Part shown: positions 6,328-9,445 of the stretch, piece after piece
Layout of the letters: each line of letters begins with the position of its first letter
How positions within the stretch are numbered: the stretch's first letter is position 1
Assembly: GCA_002315765.1 (NCBI GenBank)
Contig: DCIE01000066.1
Coordinates: forward strand, 1-9,445
Length of the DNA stretch: 9,445 bases
Direction of reading: 5' to 3'
Source: Ruminococcaceae bacterium UBA1734
Lineage (GTDB): Bacteria; Bacillota; Clostridia; Oscillospirales; Acutalibacteraceae
Program-made: the position numbers and the translations under genes
Notes under the pieces: model-generated
What the model saw: only the letters and a program-made list of their open reading frames with translations
Told to the model about the DNA's origin: nothing
The model's database searches: none

Positions 6328-7518
6328 ATGAATATATTAGTTACCGGCGCACGAGGAATGGTCGGCACTGCTCTTTGCAACAATTTGAAAGCACTTCGTG
6401 ACGGAAAGAACAAAACCCGTCCGAATATTCATATAGACGAAATATTCGAGTATGACCTCGGAGATGAAGAAAAGCTGGATGCCTATTGCGAAAAAGCCGA
6501 CTTTGTGTTCCATTTTGCCGGTGTAAACCGTCCGCAAAACAGCGATGAGTATATGCAGGGCAATTTCGGGTTTTCGTCCCTCTTGCTTGAAACGCTTCAA
6601 AAACACCATAGTAAAGCAACCGCAATGCTTTCCTCATCTATTCAGGCAACCCTTATCGGAAGATATGATAACGAATACGGCAGAAGCAAAAAGGCGGGAG
6701 AAGAACTGTTCTTTGACTATGCCGAGAAAACGGGCGCAAAGGTTGCGGTCTACCGTTTTCCCAATATCATGGGGCATTCACGCCCGAAATACAATTCGGC
6801 GGTATCAACATTTTGTCACGCCGTTGCAAATGATGAGGACTTTACCGTAAATGACTACAATACGGAACTGGAGCTTCTTTATATTGATGACCTTGTGGAA
6901 GGAATGTTTGATTTACTTGAGGGAAAAGAAAAGTATTGTGAATATGACGGAACGACCGCTGTTGTGAAGGATAACGGAAGCTTTTGTTATATCCCCGTTA
7001 CCCATCGAGTTACATTGGGAGAAATCGTGACACTGTTACAATCCTTTAAGGAACAACCGACCACACTGCTCATGCCGAAAATCCCTGACGGCAGTTTTGC
7101 AAAAAAACTGTATTCTCTTTATTTGACTTATTTGCCGAAAGAAAAAGTGAAGTATTCGTTTAAAATGAATATGGATGAACGGGGTAGTTTTACCGAGCTT
7201 CTGCACACAAAGGACTGCGGACAGGTTTCCGTCAATGTATCAAAGCCCGGGATTACCAAGGGACAGCATTGGCATAATTCAAAGTGGGAGCAGTTTATTG
7301 TTGTCTCCGGGCACGGACTGATTCGGCAGCGAAATATCACTACGGGAGAAATCATTGAATTTGAGGTCAGCGGGGATAAAACAGAATCTGTTTATATGCT
7401 GCCCGGCTGGACACACAGTATAACAAATTTAAGCGAAACCGAGAATCTTGTTACGGTGATGACCTGCAACGAAATTTTTGACCGTGACAAACCCGATACC
7501 TTTTTTGAAGAAGTTTGA
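6328..7518 (+). CDS. capF: Bifunctional 3-epimerase/4-reductase of UDP-L-FucNAc synthesis (CapF/FnlB/WbjC-type)
   Basis: Two-domain enzyme of the middle step: a C-terminal cupin epimerises C3 and the N-terminal SDR reduces the C4 ketone, giving the L-talo (pneumosamine) product that CapG then uses. The 396 aa divide into an NAD(P)-binding domain (1 to about 270) with VTGARGMVG (5-13), HFAGVNRP (62-69), SSSIQ (102-106) and the catalytic pair Tyr117/Lys121 (YGRSKK), and a cupin domain (about 285-396). The cupin keeps likely metal ligands His314, His316, Glu321 (HWH-x4-E) and His363 (PGWTH). ATG 6328 has AAGGTGGG at 6312-6319. An upstream in-frame ATG at 6289 overlaps the preceding gene and would place 13 extra residues before the Rossmann strand. 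Gene order here is E-G-F, whereas the well-known Staphylococcus set is E-F-G. No terminator is visible after the stop. Confidence 0.9.
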   Translation: MNILVTGARGMVGTALCNNLKALRDGKNKTRPNIHIDEIFEYDLGDEEKLDAYCEKADFVFHFAGVNRPQNSDEYMQGNFGFSSLLLETLQKHHSKATAMLSSSIQATLIGRYDNEYGRSKKAGEELFFDYAEKTGAKVAVYRFPNIMGHSRPKYNSAVSTFCHAVANDEDFTVNDYNTELELLYIDDLVEGMFDLLEGKEKYCEYDGTTAVVKDNGSFCYIPVTHRVTLGEIVTLLQSFKEQPTTLLMPKIPDGSFAKKLYSLYLTYLPKEKVKYSFKMNMDERGSFTELLHTKDCGQVSVNVSKPGITKGQHWHNSKWEQFIVVSGHGLIRQRNITTGEIIEFEVSGDKTESVYMLPGWTHSITNLSETENLVTVMTCNEIFDRDKPDTFFEEV

Positions 7519-7532
7519 GCGAATATGTTATT

Positions 7533-7560
7533 TTGGTTATATCAAACTACGCCTTATAAA
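7533..7560 (+). promoter_or_regulatory. Possible promoter upstream of the WYL regulator gene
   Basis: TTGGTT (7533-7538) and TATAAA (7555-7560) are separated by 16 bases, a plausible sigma-A promoter just after the polysaccharide operon ends. It lies about 125 bases before the regulator's start codon. The -35 match is moderate and the region is AT-rich, so chance is a real alternative. Confidence 0.35.
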
Positions 7561-7595
7561 ATATCGTTTCACTACTGAAGGATGATGTTATTACA

Positions 7596-7658
7596 ATGGA
7601 TGATTTATCCGATTTCAGCGAGGAATTAAAAGATACGATTGGATTATTGATGAAATGA
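7596..7658 (+). other. Short reading frame, possible C-terminal gene relic or small peptide
   Basis: A 20-codon frame from ATG 7596 encodes MDDLSDFSEELKDTIGLLMK. The same frame is open back to a TAA at 7557, giving 33 open codons (NIVSLLKDDVIT before the Met). AAGGA lies 14 bases ahead of the ATG, further than usual. The acidic amphipathic sequence reads like the tail of a regulatory protein rather than random DNA, but I cannot name a family. It sits in the 166-bp gap between the sugar operon and the WYL gene, whose only other candidate element is the promoter at 7533-7560. Confidence 0.25.
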
Positions 7659-7684
7659 TACTCTATTAACAAGGGGGGAACAAT

Positions 7685-8659
7685 ATGGCAGATATCAGTC
7701 GTAAAACAATAACCGTGCTTCGCTTTTTATGGGAAAATACGGATGAAAATAATCAAGCTACAACAGCGGATATTATTGACGGTGTCGGTAAGCTTGGCGT
7801 ATCCATTGACCGTCACACAATAAAACCGATTGTAAATCAACTAACCGAGCTTGGTATTGATGTGATTGAAAACAGCGGTTCGCCCAATAAATATTATATA
7901 GGCACTCGGGTATTTGAATTACCCGAAATGAAAATGCTGATTGATGCTGTTGAAGCTGCAAAATTTATCTCTGCTTCAAGAAGCAAAGAGCTTGTCTCCA
8001 AGATAACATCCCTTGCCGGCCCGACGGAAGCCAAAGAGTTAAAGCGGCATTTATATATTGACGGCAGAGCAAAATCGGAAAGCAAAAACTTGCTCCTTAC
8101 GGTTGACACGCTACATATTGCCATCAACGAAAAAAGAAGAGTAAACTTTATGTATTATGATTATAACGTTGAAAAGAAGCGTGTTCATAAGCATAGAGGA
8201 TATGTTTATCAGTTGTCACCTTATGCTCTTGTTTGGCAGGATGATTTCTATTATGTTCTCGGATTTTCGGAACGTCACCAAAAAATGACTAAGTTCAGAG
8301 TGGATAGAATTGACAAAATAGAATTGGCAACAACAAAAAGCAGGAAAAAGCCCGATAATTTTGAACCGGTAGCTTTTTTGAAAAGCATCTTTTCTATGTA
8401 TGACGGTGAACTGCAACAAATACGCCTAAGATGCGATTCGGATATGATGAAGGTGATTATTGACCGTTTCGGCAAGGATGTAAAAACAAATTCGGCGAGT
8501 GATAACGGATTTTACGCCGATGTTGAAGTCTCTGTCAGCAGAACATTCTTCGGGTGGTTGTTTGGATTTGCGGGAAAGATAGATATTGTATCTCCCAAAC
8601 AAGTCAGAGATGACTATTTGAGCTTGGCAAAAACCGTTGTTGCCAAGTTTGAAGAATAA
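7685..8659 (+). CDS. WYL-domain transcriptional regulator (HTH-WYL-WCX layout)
   Basis: Predicted DNA-binding regulator with a ligand-sensing WYL domain. The 324-aa protein has an N-terminal winged helix-turn-helix (about 5-75; VSIDRHTIKPIVNQL fits the recognition helix), a helical linker (about 76-135), a WYL domain (about 138-215) with the strand pattern LSPYALVWQDDFYYVLG (177-193) and FRVDRID (204-210), and a C-terminal WCX region (about 242-322) whose FFGWLFGF segment is characteristic. The start has a very strong ribosome binding site (AAGGGGGG, 7671-7678). WYL proteins of this build include PafBC, BrxR and CapW, which act in DNA-damage response or phage-defence control and are thought to bind nucleic acid or nucleotides; the ligand here is unknown. 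It is followed by a terminator and then a LexA-like gene. It might regulate the upstream operon, itself, or genes outside the window. Confidence 0.88.
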   Translation: MADISRKTITVLRFLWENTDENNQATTADIIDGVGKLGVSIDRHTIKPIVNQLTELGIDVIENSGSPNKYYIGTRVFELPEMKMLIDAVEAAKFISASRSKELVSKITSLAGPTEAKELKRHLYIDGRAKSESKNLLLTVDTLHIAINEKRRVNFMYYDYNVEKKRVHKHRGYVYQLSPYALVWQDDFYYVLGFSERHQKMTKFRVDRIDKIELATTKSRKKPDNFEPVAFLKSIFSMYDGELQQIRLRCDSDMMKVIIDRFGKDVKTNSASDNGFYADVEVSVSRTFFGWLFGFAGKIDIVSPKQVRDDYLSLAKTVVAKFEE

Positions 8660-8709
8660 AAAGTGTGCAAACAATACGGCACAGATAAAGGAAACTAATA
8701 AATATTTTT

Positions 8710-8745
8710 AGAGAGTTGGTATGTTTTTTTGCCAACTCTCTTTTT
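8710..8745 (+). terminator. Rho-independent terminator after the WYL gene
   Basis: A perfect 10-bp stem pairs AGAGAGTTGG (8710-8719) with CCAACTCTCT (8732-8741) around a 12-base loop, and runs directly into a TTTTT tail. It lies 50 bases after the WYL stop. The T-tract is only on the + side, so it ends rightward transcription and isolates the LexA-like gene. Confidence 0.9.
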
Positions 8746-8750
8746 GGCTA

Positions 8751-8779
8751 TTGCCATAACAGGGATTGTTTGCTATAAT
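8751..8779 (+). promoter_or_regulatory. Sigma-A-type promoter of the LexA-like gene
   Basis: TTGCCA (8751-8756) and a consensus TATAAT (8774-8779) are 17 bases apart, with TG at 8771-8772 forming an extended -10. The expected start point is about 8786, roughly 40 bases before the LexA-like start codon and just at the inverted repeat 8787-8811. Confidence 0.85.
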
Positions 8780-8786
8780 ATCATCG

Positions 8787-8811
8787 TAAACCGAAAAACA
8801 AATTCGGTTTA
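8787..8811. promoter_or_regulatory. Inverted-repeat operator, probable autoregulatory LexA-like binding site
   Basis: Perfect 9-bp arms TAAACCGAA (8787-8795) and TTCGGTTTA (8803-8811) flank a 7-base A-rich spacer. The site begins at the expected transcription start, an ideal place for a dimeric repressor to block initiation. It contains CGAA-N7-TTCG, related to but one base wider than the classical Gram-positive SOS box core CGAAC-N4-GTTCG. That the downstream LexA-like protein binds here is inference from position and symmetry. Confidence 0.7.
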
Positions 8812-8826
8812 GAACGGAGAGCTGAT

Positions 8827-9444
8827 ATGAGACATAAAAACGAAAGCAAAATGCAAGAGATTAAAAGTGTGATTGAGCAGTTCTTGTTAGAAGAACAGAC
8901 CACTCCGACAATTTCACAGATTGCAAAAAGGGTTCATTTTTCAGCAAGTACCGTTCATGCGTATTTGGTAGAGATGAATAATCGAGGAATGATTACCTAT
9001 GGAAAGAGAATAATGGAAACGGATGTCTCGCGTATGTTTTCATTTTCCCCTAATCCTACTGCTATTCTTTCCGAAGGAGTACATTGCGGTGACCCGCAGG
9101 AGCAGACGGCGGCCATTGAAGAATTTGTCAATCTACCCGAAACGATATTCGGCAAAGGTGAATCATTTATCCTCCGTGCCTACGGTGATTCGATGGAGGA
9201 TGCGGACATCTTTGAAGGTAACTTGGTTGTTGTGAAAAAGAACCTTACAGCAAAACAAGGAGATATTGTAGTAGCTCTCGACGAGGACGGAAGGAATACT
9301 TTGAAACGGTTGGGGAAAATTGATTCGAAAACCGGTAAAGCCACACTCGAATATATGAACGAGAAGGTATATAAGGATAAGGTAATAGAAACTCGATTAA
9401 ATACGATTCAGGGCATTGCGAAATACGTGATAAAAGAAATTTGA
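8827..9444 (+). CDS. lexA: LexA/UmuD-like S24-family self-cleaving repressor
   Basis: Predicted SOS-type repressor that binds operator DNA as a dimer and cleaves itself when stimulated by RecA filaments. The 205 aa comprise a LexA-type winged helix-turn-helix (about 8-62; PTISQIAKRVHFSASTVHAYL) and an S24 peptidase domain (about 83-205). The scissile bond should be Cys87-Gly88 (VHCGDP), the nucleophile Ser122 (YGDSME) and the general base Lys160 (RNTLKRL). All catalytic parts are present and the gene is complete (TGA 9442-9444). Start ATG 8827 follows GGAGA (8816-8820). Standard chromosomal LexA usually has Ala-Gly at the cleavage site; Cys-Gly is found in UmuD and P22 C2, so this may be an accessory LexA of the kind often paired with a Y-family polymerase gene. 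Any such partner would be beyond the window end. Its promoter carries a matching-style palindrome, suggesting autoregulation. Confidence 0.88.
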   Translation: MRHKNESKMQEIKSVIEQFLLEEQTTPTISQIAKRVHFSASTVHAYLVEMNNRGMITYGKRIMETDVSRMFSFSPNPTAILSEGVHCGDPQEQTAAIEEFVNLPETIFGKGESFILRAYGDSMEDADIFEGNLVVVKKNLTAKQGDIVVALDEDGRNTLKRLGKIDSKTGKATLEYMNEKVYKDKVIETRLNTIQGIAKYVIKEI

Positions 9445-9445
9445 T

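Noticed and set aside
8731..8748. Alternative GCCAA/TTGGC hairpin overlapping the terminator, as an attenuator
   Set aside because: Only 5 bp and it competes with a perfect 10-bp stem followed by a T tail; nothing suggests a switch, and it is upstream of the LexA-like promoter.
1..9445. CRISPR array, tRNA/rRNA genes, insertion sequence or integrase
   Set aside because: No regularly spaced short repeats, no RNA gene signatures and no transposase or recombinase motifs were seen; the only direct repeat I noticed is the two-copy LCP tail.

Overview
The window looks like part of a low-to-mid-GC Gram-positive (Firmicutes) chromosome, most likely a gut-type clostridium of the Oscillospiraceae/Lachnospiraceae kind. 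Reasons: strong AAGGAG-type ribosome binding sites in front of almost every gene, an LCP-family (LytR-CpsA-Psr) cell-wall ligase, a LexA/S24 repressor with a Gram-positive style promoter, and protein sequences typical of that group. This is inference; no marker gene fixes the species. Every gene I accept lies on the + strand.

Region 1 (1-7518) is part of a surface-polysaccharide (capsule/exopolysaccharide) locus. It opens with an LCP-family protein that probably attaches finished polysaccharide to peptidoglycan. A broken serine-acetyltransferase-like gene follows. It is interrupted by an in-frame TGA and flanked on its far side by a second, decayed copy of the LCP gene's 3' end. Next comes a TviB/TviC-type pair predicted to convert UDP-GlcNAc to UDP-GlcNAcA and then UDP-GalNAcA. 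After a 94-bp gap with a possible relic of a sugar-phosphate transferase come three genes of the CapE-CapG-CapF (FnlA-FnlC-FnlB) type, which together would make UDP-N-acetyl-L-fucosamine from UDP-GlcNAc. The locus in this window therefore supplies activated sugars. No glycosyltransferase, flippase or polymerase is present, so those must lie outside.

Region 2 (7519-7684) is a 166-bp junction with no full gene. It holds a possible promoter and a 20-codon reading frame that may be the end of a lost gene.

Region 3 (7685-9445) is regulatory. It has a helix-turn-helix/WYL-domain regulator of BrxR/CapW-like layout, a clear intrinsic terminator, a near-consensus promoter overlapped at its start point by a perfect 9-bp inverted repeat, and a complete LexA/UmuD-like self-cleaving repressor with a Cys-Gly cleavage site.

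The most notable signals are signs of rearrangement: the 73-bp diverged duplicate of the LCP tail, the nonsense codon in the acetyltransferase, a GC-rich block inside the dehydrogenase gene, and the WYL-LexA pair with its operator. I see no CRISPR array, tRNA, rRNA, transposase or obviously new enzyme system.
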